DNA of 64,000 bases from Acetobacter farinalis (GTDB lineage Bacteria > Pseudomonadota > Alphaproteobacteria > Acetobacterales > Acetobacteraceae), in NCBI RefSeq assembly GCF_011516935.1, contig NZ_WOTF01000002.1, positions 62,001-126,000 of the forward strand. The letters run 5' to 3'. A model generated the notes under the pieces. The model had not been told where the DNA came from and searched no databases. It saw nothing but the letters and a program-made list of their open reading frames with translations. Positions 8,019 to 18,129 of the stretch are shown piece by piece (the stretch's first letter is position 1; each line of letters begins with the position of its first letter). The translations under genes and the position numbers were made by a program.

Positions 8019-9371
8019 TCAGTCTGTCTGCCCCAGAGCAGCCCCGGTAGAAGCCGGAGGGGCCGCCTGAAGGTTGGCTGGAGATGCTGACTGAGTGGCT
8101 GCCTGCGCCGCGCCACCCGGAACACCAGGCCTGAACGCACACATTACCAGCATCAGGACTGTACCCAAAAACATGCAGCCCGCCATAGGCAGGGCCGATG
8201 TTGTGGGGAACAGCCCCAGCACCACCCCGGCCAGCGCGCCAAGACTATACTGCATGGTTCCCGCCAGCGCCGCCGCCGCCCCCGCCAGACTGGGGTGATC
8301 CGCCAGAGCGCCCATCATCCCGTTGGGGAAAATCACGCCCGTGGGGGCGAGGGTGAGCACCATTGTCGCAATAAGCAACCACACTTCGTAATGCCTGCGC
8401 CATTCCGCCCCTGCATACCACTCACCCCAGAGGCTGACACCCACCACCAGAGCCCCTCCGACCACGGCCACCCATACCGCCGCAAGCAGCAGCCGTGCCG
8501 AGTCGACCCGCCCCACCAGCGCGCCGTTCAACTGTGAGGCCCCGATCATGAAAACGGAAAACGCGCCAAACAGCATGGAAAACCGGAACGGCGTGAACCC
8601 GAAAATCTTGATGAACACGAAGGAGGCCGCCGTCAGGTAACTGAACTGCATGAAGGTGGAAAAACCCGTGATCAGCGCATGAGAGCTGAAGGAGCGATCC
8701 CGCAGCAGCGTGATATAGCGCGTGACGAGCGTCATGGGAGAAAGCGAGACCCGCTTCTGATACGGCAGGGTTTCAGGCAGCACCCACAGCACCAGTGCCA
8801 CGCACAGCAGCCCATACACCGCAGATGCCCAGAAAATGACACGCCAGGAGGCCACGGCCACCACCAGCCCCCCCAGCATGGGTGCGAGAATGGGGACGAC
8901 TCCCATCACCATGACAAGCTGGGAGAGCATTCTGGCTCCGGCATTCCGGTCTGGCACAATATCGCGCACGCAGGCGGTGGGAATCACCAGACTGGCGGAC
9001 GCCCCGACGGACGCCACAAACCGCGCCACGGAAAAGGTGGCAATATCCGGTGCAACGGCACACACTATAGAGGCCAGGCTGTAAATCAGATTCCCCGCCA
9101 GCATGGGGCCACGCCGCCCGTACCGGTCCGCCAGGGGGCCCATGGTGATCTGCCCGATCGCCAGCCCCACAAACCAGATGGACAAGGTCATCTGCACAGA
9201 GCCCGCACTGGTGTGCAGGGACTGCTCCATGGCCGGGAAAGCAGGCAGATAGATATCTGTGGAAATGGGTCCTACCGCTGTCAGAAACCCCAGCAGGAGA
9301 GGCAGCCAGACAGGCACACCCTGCGGGAAGACGGGAGACCCATGCTCTCGTGAAACGGTGGCAGACGCCAT
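8019..9371 (-). CDS. MFS drug exporter, Bcr/CflA family
   Basis: A 12-helix major facilitator of the DHA1 (Bcr/CflA) subgroup, proton-driven export of drugs or metabolites across the inner membrane. I start at the ATG at 9369-9371 (MASATVSREHG), giving 450 residues; an upstream extension would add a hydrophobic leader not seen in the family. Recognisable pieces are GPISTDIYLPAFP in TM1, the motif A loop GPLADRYGRRGPM between TM2 and TM3, and the VRDIVPD segment after TM4, all typical of Bcr-type proteins. The substrate cannot be predicted (family members act on bicyclomycin, chloramphenicol, sulfonamides or cysteine). The gene is probably its own transcription unit, as no regulator adjoins it. 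Confidence 0.88.
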   Translation of the reverse strand: MASATVSREHGSPVFPQGVPVWLPLLLGFLTAVGPISTDIYLPAFPAMEQSLHTSAGSVQMTLSIWFVGLAIGQITMGPLADRYGRRGPMLAGNLIYSLASIVCAVAPDIATFSVARFVASVGASASLVIPTACVRDIVPDRNAGARMLSQLVMVMGVVPILAPMLGGLVVAVASWRVIFWASAVYGLLCVALVLWVLPETLPYQKRVSLSPMTLVTRYITLLRDRSFSSHALITGFSTFMQFSYLTAASFVFIKIFGFTPFRFSMLFGAFSVFMIGASQLNGALVGRVDSARLLLAAVWVAVVGGALVVGVSLWGEWYAGAEWRRHYEVWLLIATMVLTLAPTGVIFPNGMMGALADHPSLAGAAAALAGTMQYSLGALAGVVLGLFPTTSALPMAGCMFLGTVLMLVMCAFRPGVPGGAAQAATQSASPANLQAAPPASTGAALGQTD

Positions 9372-9509
9372 CGCAGCGCTCCGAAAAAAAGAAGAGGGGG
9401 CACGTAAAAACCGAACTGCACCATCGCTGGACAAAAACAGGGGCAGGAACAGAAACAAAGAAATACAGAAATACAGCATCTCTGTGATGCAATAGCGGCG
9501 GAAAGGCTC

Positions 9510-10217
9510 CTATGCGTCAGGCAGCCCCGTGCGGTCTGCCTCATCCTGCATCATACGGGCCACCTGCGCCCGGCGGAGCAACCACAGACCCAGAACGCCA
9601 GAGGCGGCAAACAGGGCACCGCCAAGCAGGAACTGCCAGAGCGCGTCCACCCGCACCCCGGCCCCCAGCAGCACCGCCACCACATTCTGCGGCAGCCCCC
9701 CCAGCAGCGTTGCCGCCGTGAAAGGCAGAACATCCATGCCAGACACCCCACCCAGCAGGTTGAGCAACAGGGCCGACCCGACCGGCAACAGGCGCAGTGT
9801 AAGAATACTCAGAAACGGCTGACGGCTCAGCATGGCATCCAACCGGGCAAAGCGCGCGCCAAGCCGGGCCTGAGCCCATTGGCGGCCACCCCACCGCGCC
9901 CAGAAAAACCCTGCGACACACCCAGCGGTAGAAGCTGCGGTAATCAGCACAATGCCCTCAAGCGCGCCGTAGGCCAGACCTGCCGCAAAACCCGCGGCCT
10001 GCCGGGGCAACCCGAACGCACACCAGACCGAGGCCCCTGCCAGAAATACCATACGGCCCCATGCTCCGTCACGCAGCAAAGCCGTACTGTCCATCATATG
10101 CCGCAGGCCCGGGATGGCACGCAGCGCCACGGCCCCCGCCACAAGAAGGGCCAACATCAGCGCCGGGCGCAAAAACCGCAAAACAGGCTGCGCGGCGGAG
10201 GGATTTGTCTGTTCCAT
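9510..10217 (-). CDS. TVP38/TMEM64 (VTT domain) family membrane protein
   Basis: A small polytopic inner-membrane protein of about 235 residues with the VTT/SNARE-associated (DedA-like) layout: TM helix near 18-38, then the family's conserved [16 protein letters not shown] segment, a [16 protein letters not shown] re-entrant region, [23 protein letters not shown] and a final pair of helices. Members of the wider DedA/TVP38 superfamily are linked to lipid scrambling and membrane homeostasis. The start is uncertain: the ATG at 10215-10217 has GGGAGG directly against it, too close for ideal spacing, while a GTG at 10257-10259 would add 14 residues. It faces the heme A synthase gene head to head, with about 90 bp between starts. 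Confidence 0.75.
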   Translation of the reverse strand: MEQTNPSAAQPVLRFLRPALMLALLVAGAVALRAIPGLRHMMDSTALLRDGAWGRMVFLAGASVWCAFGLPRQAAGFAAGLAYGALEGIVLITAASTAGCVAGFFWARWGGRQWAQARLGARFARLDAMLSRQPFLSILTLRLLPVGSALLLNLLGGVSGMDVLPFTAATLLGGLPQNVVAVLLGAGVRVDALWQFLLGGALFAASGVLGLWLLRRAQVARMMQDEADRTGLPDA

Positions 10218-10306
10218 CCTCCCGGCTGGTACCACCTTCTTGCCGCCACCCGCAAGCACGGTTTAAACCCCGTGCTACCAGACACAACTCAGGGCAAAAG
10301 AGTGCT

Positions 10307-11383
10307 ATGTCCTCCTCTCTCCCGCGTTATGCCGATATGGCCCCCAACCATCGCTGCCTGATTTCAAGCTGGCTGTTCCTGCTGTGCTTCATGCTGCTGG
10401 GCATGATTGCCATTGGCGGCGTCACGCGGCTGACGGGCTCGGGTCTTTCCATTATGGACTGGCAGCCTGTGAGCGGCTTTATCCCGCCACTCTCCCACGC
10501 AGAATGGGAGCGGCTGTTCGCGCTGTATCAAACCATCCCGCAATATCACCTTCAGCATGAAGGATTCGGGCTGGAAGGCTTCCAGAAAATTTTCTGGGCC
10601 GAGTGGATTCACCGCTTCTGGGGCCGCCTGATGGGCCTTGTGCTGCTGCTGCCGCTCATCTGGTTTACCCTCCGGGGGATGATAAACCGTGCGCTGGCCG
10701 TGCGCCTGTTTGTGTTTTTCATTCTGGGAGCCATGCAGGGCGCGATTGGCTGGTTCATGGTGGCATCAGGCTTCCGGCCAGACAGCACGGCAGTGGAACC
10801 GGTGCGACTGGTGCTGCATCTGAGTGCCGCCCTTGCCCTGTACCTCGCCATTCTGTGGACAGCCCTTTCCATCCGCTGGCCCACCCCGCAGCCGGTCGCC
10901 CCCTCCCCCGGTGGCAGGCTGACAAAGCGGCTGGTCTGGCTCGCACTCTGCCTGATCTGTATCACCATTGTCGCAGGCGGGTTCACGGCGGGAACGCATG
11001 CCGGGTTTGTCTACAACACCTTTCCGCTGATGGATGGCTCCCTGATTCCGGCAGACTATGCCCGCCTTTCCCCCTTCTGGATGAATCTGGTGGAGAACAA
11101 GGCCGCCATCCAGTTTGACCACCGCCTGCTGGCCACCCTGACAGCCTTGAGCATTGGCGCTGTGCTGCTGGCTGGCCTGCGCAGCGCAAATCTTGGCAGC
11201 CGGGCGCACAATGCCATCATGCTGCTGGGCTGGGCGGTGCTCATCCAGTATGCGCTGGGGGTCACCACCCTTCTGCTGGTTGTGCCGGTCTGGGCTGGTG
11301 CGGTGCATCAGACCTTTGCCGCCGTCCTGCTGGGAGTCATGCTCTACACGCTGCACTGCCTGCGCGGGCAGCGTGTCGGCTGA
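10307..11383 (+). CDS. ctaA: Heme A synthase (Cox15/CtaA)
   Basis: Inner-membrane enzyme that oxidises the C8 methyl of heme O to give heme A for aa3-type or ba3-type terminal oxidases. The ATG at 10307 gives 358 residues, the usual length, and avoids overlap with the divergent gene. Four conserved histidines are visible: H102 (EWIHRFWGR), H171 (LVLHLSAA), H272 (QFDHRLLA) and H334 (AVHQTF), matching the two heme-binding pairs of the alphaproteobacterial type 2 enzyme. The motif [13 protein letters not shown] (37-49) marks the first helix. About eight membrane segments are evident. No ctaB or cytochrome oxidase genes are next to it, so it stands apart from its pathway. Confidence 0.93.
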   Translation: MSSSLPRYADMAPNHRCLISSWLFLLCFMLLGMIAIGGVTRLTGSGLSIMDWQPVSGFIPPLSHAEWERLFALYQTIPQYHLQHEGFGLEGFQKIFWAEWIHRFWGRLMGLVLLLPLIWFTLRGMINRALAVRLFVFFILGAMQGAIGWFMVASGFRPDSTAVEPVRLVLHLSAALALYLAILWTALSIRWPTPQPVAPSPGGRLTKRLVWLALCLICITIVAGGFTAGTHAGFVYNTFPLMDGSLIPADYARLSPFWMNLVENKAAIQFDHRLLATLTALSIGAVLLAGLRSANLGSRAHNAIMLLGWAVLIQYALGVTTLLLVVPVWAGAVHQTFAAVLLGVMLYTLHCLRGQRVG

Positions 11384-11406
11384 TCTTCAAACGGCTTTTT
11401 AAAGAG

Positions 11407-11434
11407 TTGCTTTTACAGAATCCGCCTGTATTCT
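11407..11434 (+). promoter_or_regulatory. Putative promoter of the leuL-leuA transcript
   Basis: TTGCTT at 11407-11412 and TATTCT at 11429-11434 are 16 bp apart, a moderate match to the sigma-70 consensus. Transcription starting about 7 bp downstream would begin at or next to the ATG of the leader peptide (11442), making it leaderless. This is an inference from spacing, not proof. Confidence 0.4.
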
Positions 11435-11441
11435 CGCTGCC

Positions 11442-11549
11442 ATGAATTCCGTCTGGTTCACGTCCGAGTCTCTGCTGTGCCGTAAAGCGGCACAAGCGGG
11501 CGGCGTGGCCACACGTCTGGACCTTCTCCTTCGACTAATCTGCCCCTGA
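11442..11549 (+). CDS. leuL: Leucine-rich leader peptide upstream of leuA (candidate leu attenuator peptide)
   Basis: A 35-codon frame, ATG at 11442 to TGA at 11547-11549, encoding a peptide that begins MNSVWF and ends RLDLLLRLICP. Seven of 35 residues are leucine, with five leucines plus an isoleucine in residues 26-33. The control block uses CTT, CTC, CTT and CTA, while the neighbouring genes strongly prefer CTG; rare leucine codons at such a position are the hallmark of ribosome-mediated attenuation. An internal hairpin, GTGCCG (11477-11482) with CGGCAC (11488-11493), and another just after the stop (CGGC 11560-11563 with GCCG 11569-11572) can form. No ribosome binding site is seen, which fits translation from a leaderless transcript. 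The frame is followed 132 bp later by leuA. It is too short for routine gene finders. Confidence 0.72.
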   Translation: MNSVWFTSESLLCRKAAQAGGVATRLDLLLRLICP

Positions 11550-11638
11550 GCGATCCGGGCGGCTCTGTGCCGTCGCGCTTAGGGGAAAGATGAATGCGCT
11601 TCCGTATCCGCCCTGCGGATACCGGCATGCCTGAGCCG
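11543..11638 (+). promoter_or_regulatory. Leader RNA segments able to form alternative hairpins before leuA
   Basis: CCCCT (11543-11547, overlapping the leader stop) can pair with AGGGG (11581-11585), enclosing the CGGC/GCCG hairpin. CGGCTC (11560-11565) can instead pair with GAGCCG (11633-11638). Between them GTATCCGC (11604-11611) and GCGGATAC (11615-11622) form a tight 8-bp hairpin. Competing pairings of this kind are expected in an attenuator, but no U-tract follows any stem, so control may act on translation or by another route. Confidence 0.45.
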
Positions 11639-11681
11639 TATGCCAGACCCCGGACAAGACCGAAATTCAAGGACACTTCTG

Positions 11682-13271
11682 ATGTCAGCCAGTTCTCCCA
11701 CCATCACGCATCCCTCCTTTGGCCGTATGCCTGCAGACCGTGTCATTATTTTTGACACCACCCTGCGCGACGGTGAGCAGTCTCCCGGCTTTTCCATGAA
11801 TCTGGCGGAAAAGCTGCGCATGGCCGAGGCTCTCGCCGCTCTGGGGGTAGATGTGATCGAGGCTGGCTTCCCCGTTGCCTCCAAAGGGGATTTCGAGTCC
11901 GTTCACCAGATTGCCCAGCACACCAAGGGGGCCGTGATCTGCGCTCTGGCCCGCTCAGGGGGTGCCAAGGATATTGCGGCGGCGGGTGAGGCTCTGGCTC
12001 CGGCTGAGCGCAAGCGCATTCACAACTTTATCTCCACCTCTCCGCTGCACATGAAATACAAGCTGCGGATGGAGCCCGAAACGGTTCTGGACCTGATCAC
12101 CACCGGGAATACCGCCGCGCGGAACCTGACAGACGATGTGGAATGGTCCGCTGAAGATGGCTCCCGCACGGAACCGGATTTCCTGTGCCGCTGCGTGGAA
12201 GCCGCGATCAAGGCCGGGGCCACCACCATCAATATTCCCGATACCGTGGGCTATGCCACGCCGGAAGACATGGAACGCATCTTCTCCATGCTGCTGGCGC
12301 GGGTACCGGGGGCGGATCAGGTCATTTTCTCGGCCCATAACCATAATGACCTCGGGCTGGGCGTTGCCAACACGCTGGCCTCCGTGCGCGGCGGGGCGCG
12401 CCAGATTGAATGCACCATCAACGGGATTGGCGAACGGGCGGGGAATGCCGCTCTGGAAGAAATCGTCATGGCGCTGCGCACGCGGCATGACCAGTATCCC
12501 TTCACCACGGGCATCCACACGGAAAGCCTGCTGAAAGTGTCCCGCATGCTGGCCACAATCACCAGTTTTGATGTGCAGCCCAACAAGGCCATTGTGGGCC
12601 GGAACGCCTTTGCCCATGAAAGCGGCATCCATCAGGATGGCGTGCTGAAAAATGCCGCGACCTATGAAATCATGACACCGGAAAGCGTGGGCTGGACTCG
12701 CTCCTCCCTGATCATGGGCAAGCATTCCGGCCGTGCAGCCTTCCGCGACAAGCTGAAGGCGCTGGGATACGGAGATCTGGACGACGCCAAGCTGAATGAC
12801 GCCTTTGCCCGATTCAAGGATCTGGCCGACAAGAAAAAGGCTGTCTACGATGAGGATATCGTGGCTCTGGTGGATGATGAAGTGCGCGATAACGAACACA
12901 TCCGCTTCGGCTCCCTCAGCCTGACATCCTGCTCTGGCAAGCCTTCCACCGTTACTCTTTCCCTGACGATTGATGGCGCAACGGTGGAAACCGACGCCAC
13001 CGGCAACGGCCCGGTGGATGCCGCCTTCAACGCCCTGCGCAGCGCCTTCCCGCATGAGGCGCGTCTGGCCCTGTTCTCCGTAGGGGCTGTGACCGAGGGA
13101 ACGGATGCGCAGGCCCGCACCACGGTGCGACTGGAAGAAGACGGCAAAATGGTGGACGGCCAGGGCGCGGATGCGGATACGGTGGTGTCCGCCGTGCGCG
13201 CTTATGTGCATGCGCTGAACAAACTGCTGGTCAAACGCACCCGTGCGGAACCGGAAGCGCTGGGTGTCTAG
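11682..13271 (+). CDS. leuA: 2-Isopropylmalate synthase
   Basis: First committed enzyme of leucine synthesis: acetyl-CoA plus 2-oxoisovalerate gives 2-isopropylmalate. The ATG at 11682 is preceded by AAGGA at 11669-11673, which fixes the start and gives 529 residues. The N-terminal HMGL-like barrel carries DTTLRDGEQSPG (about 25-36), the metal-binding HNHNDLG motif (near 215-221) and GIGERAGNAALEE; the FAHESGIHQDG motif follows in the linker region. The C-terminal domain (about 395-520) is the leucine-binding LeuA dimer domain, so feedback inhibition is expected in addition to the leader-peptide control proposed upstream. The other leu genes are not in the window. An extended hairpin region lies just after the stop codon. 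Confidence 0.97.
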   Translation: MSASSPTITHPSFGRMPADRVIIFDTTLRDGEQSPGFSMNLAEKLRMAEALAALGVDVIEAGFPVASKGDFESVHQIAQHTKGAVICALARSGGAKDIAAAGEALAPAERKRIHNFISTSPLHMKYKLRMEPETVLDLITTGNTAARNLTDDVEWSAEDGSRTEPDFLCRCVEAAIKAGATTINIPDTVGYATPEDMERIFSMLLARVPGADQVIFSAHNHNDLGLGVANTLASVRGGARQIECTINGIGERAGNAALEEIVMALRTRHDQYPFTTGIHTESLLKVSRMLATITSFDVQPNKAIVGRNAFAHESGIHQDGVLKNAATYEIMTPESVGWTRSSLIMGKHSGRAAFRDKLKALGYGDLDDAKLNDAFARFKDLADKKKAVYDEDIVALVDDEVRDNEHIRFGSLSLTSCSGKPSTVTLSLTIDGATVETDATGNGPVDAAFNALRSAFPHEARLALFSVGAVTEGTDAQARTTVRLEEDGKMVDGQGADADTVVSAVRAYVHALNKLLVKRTRAEPEALGV

Positions 13272-13353
13272 AAACTGCTAACGGACCGCTTTTGTTATAC
13301 CAGACAGGCCCTTTATAAATTTAGGCAGTTTCTTGCCTAAAGGCCTTGTCTGG
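13271..13353 (+). promoter_or_regulatory. Nested and mutually exclusive inverted repeats between leuA and mreB
   Basis: TTTAGGCA (13320-13327) pairs with TGCCTAAA (13334-13341), and around it CCAGACAGGCC (13300-13310) pairs with GGCCTTGTCTGG (13342-13353) with a single bulge. GAAACTGC (13271-13278) can instead pair perfectly with GCAGTTTC (13325-13332), which would break the inner stem. No T-run follows, so it is not a standard terminator. It ends 117 bp before the mreB start. Confidence 0.5.
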
Positions 13354-13397
13354 GTGGTTGCGGCCCGGTAATCCCTGCCACACATATAACAAGCTGA

Positions 13398-14516
<1,119 letters not shown>

Positions 14517-14688
14517 TTGTCATGGTTCTATCATAAAATTAAGACTCCTTCCGCCCGGAGAGAAGGAACACAACAACACACATCAATCCAGCCGACGAAA
14601 AGGATGCATGCCACTTCATGTGGAGAAGACGCAGACAGGCCCTGAACGCACACACAGGCACTGACCGCCTGAAGGCCGCGGGCCTGTC

Positions 14689-15594
14689 ATGATTCCCGTC
14701 TCCATCCAGATGCGTCAGGCGCTCGGCAAGCTGGTGCTTCCGCTGCTGGTCCTGCTCTCCCTCGTCATTCTCATTGCCGGGCAGGCGGACCGCAAGCTGG
14801 CCGATCAGGCCCGCATGACCGTGGCGGATGGCCTGGCCCCCCTGTGGGGGCTGATAACCTCGGTGCAGACCCATGTGCAGGGTGTAAGCACCAGCCTGCG
14901 GGAAGCCAGCCGCATGGCCTCCGAAAACACGCGGCTTCAGACAGAAAATGAAAATCTGCGCCGCTGGTATGATGTGGCTGTCTCCCTCACACGGGAGAAC
15001 GATGCGCTGAAAACCGCCCTGCACTGGATTCCCGAACCCACACCCGCTTTTGTCACCGGCCGTGTGGTGGCGGACAGCGGGGGGATCTACGCCCGCGCCG
15101 TCCTGCTGGTGGCCGGCACGGAAAGTGGCGTGAAGGTTGGTAATGTCGCGCTGGCGGCCAATGGTCTGGCGGGCCGCGTGACAGAAACCGGAGCCCATTC
15201 CTCCCGCATTCTGCTGATAACCGATATTGCCAGCCGCCTGCCTGTTCTGCTGGAAGCCAGCCACGCTACCGCCATTATGGGGGGCGATAATACGGCCTTC
15301 CCCCGGTTGATGTATTACGCACAGGAAACCCGCCCTGTTGAAGGTGAACGAGTCGTGACAAGCGATCAGGCCGGAGCTTTCCCCGCGGGGCTCCCGATTG
15401 GCACGGTGCACTATCTGCACCCCGGCCAGCCTGTTGTGCTGCCCTTCGCCCGGCTTGATCACCTGCCCCTGCTGCGTGTGTTCGATTTCGGGCAGGGCCT
15501 GATTGATCCACCCGAAGCCCCCGGCCATGTACCGCTGGCCCACCCGCACAAATCCACGACACTGCCGCTCAAAACCCTGCTTGGTCAGGGCTGA
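14689..15594 (+). CDS. mreC: Rod shape-determining protein MreC
   Basis: Bitopic inner-membrane protein of the elongasome that activates PBP2-RodA. The 301 residues show a short cytoplasmic start, one membrane helix (about 14-31), a periplasmic heptad-rich coiled coil (about 70-108, including ENTRLQTENENLRRWYD) and the two beta domains typical of MreC (GRVVADSGGIYARAVLLVAG; NGLAGRVTETG; LLITDIASRLPV). The start is the first ATG after an in-frame stop at 14662, with no strong ribosome binding site. A proline/histidine-rich tail follows residue 265. Its 13-bp separation from mreD supports cotranscription with the rest of the cluster. Confidence 0.95.
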   Translation: MIPVSIQMRQALGKLVLPLLVLLSLVILIAGQADRKLADQARMTVADGLAPLWGLITSVQTHVQGVSTSLREASRMASENTRLQTENENLRRWYDVAVSLTRENDALKTALHWIPEPTPAFVTGRVVADSGGIYARAVLLVAGTESGVKVGNVALAANGLAGRVTETGAHSSRILLITDIASRLPVLLEASHATAIMGGDNTAFPRLMYYAQETRPVEGERVVTSDQAGAFPAGLPIGTVHYLHPGQPVVLPFARLDHLPLLRVFDFGQGLIDPPEAPGHVPLAHPHKSTTLPLKTLLGQG

Positions 15595-15606
15595 GGGCGC
15601 GCCATC

Positions 15607-16173
15607 ATGATGCCAGATCCCTCCATGAGTGCATGGGAGCCGGAACTTCGCCCCCGCCAGACCCTGTGGCAGCGGCTTGACCACGGCGCACGGCGGCTGC
15701 TGCCGTCCGTGTTTATTGCGCTGATCATCATCTTTTTCTCGGCCCCCCTGACCATTCCGGGGTCTGCCGAACTGTTGCCCGCCCTTGTGATGGCCACCAT
15801 TTTCTTCTGGTCATTCTGGCGGCCGAGCGGCATGCCGGGAATTGCAGTCTTCCTGCTGGGCCTGTTCATGGATCTTGTGGGGTTCACACCGCTGGGGGTC
15901 AGCGCGTTTATCCTGCTGTTGGTACATGGCGTGGCATTTTATGCCCGCTTTGGCCTGATGCGCCTGAATTTTCTGCTGGTGTGGGGCGTGTTCGGGCTGG
16001 TGGCCATTGCGGCCTGCCTGCTACAATGGGGGCTGGCCTGCCTCTTCCGGCTGGATCTTCTGGACATTGCCCCGGCTTTGTTCGAGGCTCTTCTGGCCAT
16101 CGGTGTCTATCCGCTCCTTTCCGCCATGTTCTCATGGGTGCTCCACCGGATGGATGAAAAGGAAGACCCCTGA
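15607..16173 (+). CDS. mreD: Rod shape-determining protein MreD
   Basis: Small polytopic membrane protein of the elongasome, 188 residues. Roughly five hydrophobic helices follow a basic cytoplasmic start (QRLDHGARRLLP), with the family's characteristic GLFMDLVGFTPLGVSAFILL segment (about 84-103). It starts 13 bp after mreC and ends 20 bp before mrdA. MreD sequences are poorly conserved, so position in the mreB-mreC-X-mrdA-rodA order carries much of the weight. Met7 could also be the start. Confidence 0.92.
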   Translation: MMPDPSMSAWEPELRPRQTLWQRLDHGARRLLPSVFIALIIIFFSAPLTIPGSAELLPALVMATIFFWSFWRPSGMPGIAVFLLGLFMDLVGFTPLGVSAFILLLVHGVAFYARFGLMRLNFLLVWGVFGLVAIAACLLQWGLACLFRLDLLDIAPALFEALLAIGVYPLLSAMFSWVLHRMDEKEDP

Positions 16174-16192
16174 TGCTGTCCGGAGGCATGTC

Positions 16193-18127
16193 ATGCGGCT
16201 GAGGCGTCGCAGGCGGGAGAACAACCGCCTGATGCCCATCAAAAGCCAGAAAGATCCGGGCCGCGGCGTTTTTACACGCCGTGCGCTGCTGTTCATGGCT
16301 GTACAGATTGGCGCGCTGGGGGAACTGACGCACAGGCTCTATCAGCTCCAGATCAGGGATGGAGACCGCTACGCCCGGATGGCGGCCAGCAACCGCATCA
16401 GCAAGCGGTATCTGGCCCCGCCGCGTGGCCGGATTGTGGACCGGTACGGCGTGGCGCTGGCCAGCAACAAGGAAAACTGGCGCGCCCTGCTGCTGCCGGA
16501 AGAAACCACGGATGTGGCCGGAACCATTGAGCGGTTTTCCACCATCATTCCGCTCGATGAGCGTGACCGCGCCCGTATCGCACGAGAAATGCGGCATCAG
16601 CGCCGGTTTGTTCCCGTCATGCTGCGCGATTTCCTCTCCTGGGATGAAATGGCGCGCATTGAACTGAATGCGCCATCCCTGCCGGGTGTGCTGATTGATG
16701 TCGGCACCCGGCGCGTCTACCCGGAAGGGGAACTGCTGGCGCATCTGATTGGCTATGTCGCCCCGCCGAATGAGCGCGATGTGGCCCGCTCCGCCCTGCT
16801 CGCCCTGCCGGGCATGCGTGTGGGCCGCGCCGGGATAGAGCAGAATCAGGATGAAAAACTGCGCGGCACAGCGGGCTCCGTGGAAATGGAAGTCAATTCC
16901 GTAGGCCGTGTCATGTCCGAACTGAACCGGGTGGAAGGGGTGCCCGGTGCTGAAATCGGCCTGACCATAGACCGGGGCCTGCAGCAGAAGGTTCTGGGCC
17001 GCATCGGGGAGCAGACCGCCTCCGCCGTGGTGATGGACTGCCGCAACGGAGAGGTGCTGGCCATGGTCAGCACGCCCTCATTCGATCCGTCCCTGTTTGA
17101 CAGTGGCGTCAGCCACGCACAGTGGATCGAATGGACCAATAACGAACGCACACCGCTGATCAACAAGGCCGTGGCGGGCGTTTATCCGCCCGGTTCCACC
17201 TTCAAGCCCGCAGTCGCCATGGCCGGGCTGCAATCCGGCCTGTTCTCTCCAACAGACCGCGTCTTCTGCCCCGGCCATCTGGATGTGGGCGGGACGCGCT
17301 TCCACTGCTGGTCCCGCTGGGGGCATGGCTCTGTGGACCTGCATCAGGCGCTCAAATTTTCCTGTGACGTCTATTTCTATGAAATGGCCCGCCGGATCGG
17401 CATGGACCGCATAGCCGAAACCGCCCACACGTTCGGGCTGGGCACACCTCTGGATATCGAGCTTCCGCACACCCGCACCGGCCTGATCCCCACCCCGGCA
17501 TGGCGGCAGTCACACCACCAGCACTGGAATGGGGGGGACACGATTGTCAGCGGGATCGGGCAGGGCTTCGTGCAGGTCACCCCGCTGCAGCTTGCCACCT
17601 ATACCTCCCGCCTCGCCACGGGCCGGGCCGTGCAGCCGCATCTGATCCGGGCCACGAATGGTGACCTCGGCCCCGAGGCCACCCCGGAGCACTGGCCCGC
17701 GCTGGATATGCCCGAGCAGTATCTTGCCGCCCTGCGCTCGGGCATGTTTGCCGTGGTGAATGAGCCGCACGGCACAGCCCCAAAGGCCCGGCTGGGCCTG
17801 CCGGGGGTGATGATGGCGGGTAAAACCGGCTCCGCTCAGGTCCGCCGCGTGTCCCGCGCCCTGCGTGAGAGCGGGCACTTCAATTCCGCAAACCTGCCGT
17901 GGGAATATCGCCCCCATGCGCTGTTCATTTGCTTCGCACCCTATGATGCGCCGCGGTATGCTGTGTCTGTTGTGATTGAGCACGGCAATACCGGGGCGGA
18001 TGCGGCCGCCCCTCTGGCGCGTGATATCATGACAGATACGCTGCTGCGCGACCCGGCAAACCACCTTACCCCGCCCCCGGAAAGTGTGGCAGACGCCGAT
18101 ACGCCCGAAGCGGACACGCCTGACTAA
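16193..18127 (+). CDS. mrdA: Penicillin-binding protein 2 (elongasome transpeptidase)
   Basis: Class B PBP that crosslinks peptidoglycan during lateral growth, partner of RodA. The ATG at 16193 is preceded by GGAGG (16182-16186). The 644 residues comprise a basic cytoplasmic start (RLRRRRREN), one membrane helix (about 31-45), the pedestal/dimerisation domain with PPRGRIVDRYG, and the transpeptidase domain. Active-site motifs are S335-T-F-K338 (PGSTFKP), SCD in place of SxN (LKFSCDVYF) and K544-T-G (AGKTGSAQV). SCD/SSD-type second motifs are normal in PBP2. The C-terminal 30 residues are proline- and acid-rich. It ends 2 bp before rodA, so translation is probably coupled. Confidence 0.96.
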   Translation: MRLRRRRRENNRLMPIKSQKDPGRGVFTRRALLFMAVQIGALGELTHRLYQLQIRDGDRYARMAASNRISKRYLAPPRGRIVDRYGVALASNKENWRALLLPEETTDVAGTIERFSTIIPLDERDRARIAREMRHQRRFVPVMLRDFLSWDEMARIELNAPSLPGVLIDVGTRRVYPEGELLAHLIGYVAPPNERDVARSALLALPGMRVGRAGIEQNQDEKLRGTAGSVEMEVNSVGRVMSELNRVEGVPGAEIGLTIDRGLQQKVLGRIGEQTASAVVMDCRNGEVLAMVSTPSFDPSLFDSGVSHAQWIEWTNNERTPLINKAVAGVYPPGSTFKPAVAMAGLQSGLFSPTDRVFCPGHLDVGGTRFHCWSRWGHGSVDLHQALKFSCDVYFYEMARRIGMDRIAETAHTFGLGTPLDIELPHTRTGLIPTPAWRQSHHQHWNGGDTIVSGIGQGFVQVTPLQLATYTSRLATGRAVQPHLIRATNGDLGPEATPEHWPALDMPEQYLAALRSGMFAVVNEPHGTAPKARLGLPGVMMAGKTGSAQVRRVSRALRESGHFNSANLPWEYRPHALFICFAPYDAPRYAVSVVIEHGNTGADAAAPLARDIMTDTLLRDPANHLTPPPESVADADTPEADTPD

Positions 18128-18129
18128 GC

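Noticed and set aside
10061-10306. Longer N-terminus for heme A synthase
   Set aside because: The extension overlaps the divergent TVP38-type gene, is Pro/Arg-rich and lacks family similarity; the ATG at 10307 gives the standard length.
14530-14688. Short frame (ATG at 14603) between mreB and mreC
   Set aside because: Thirteen codons with no notable amino-acid bias; probably chance, though a purine tract lies upstream.
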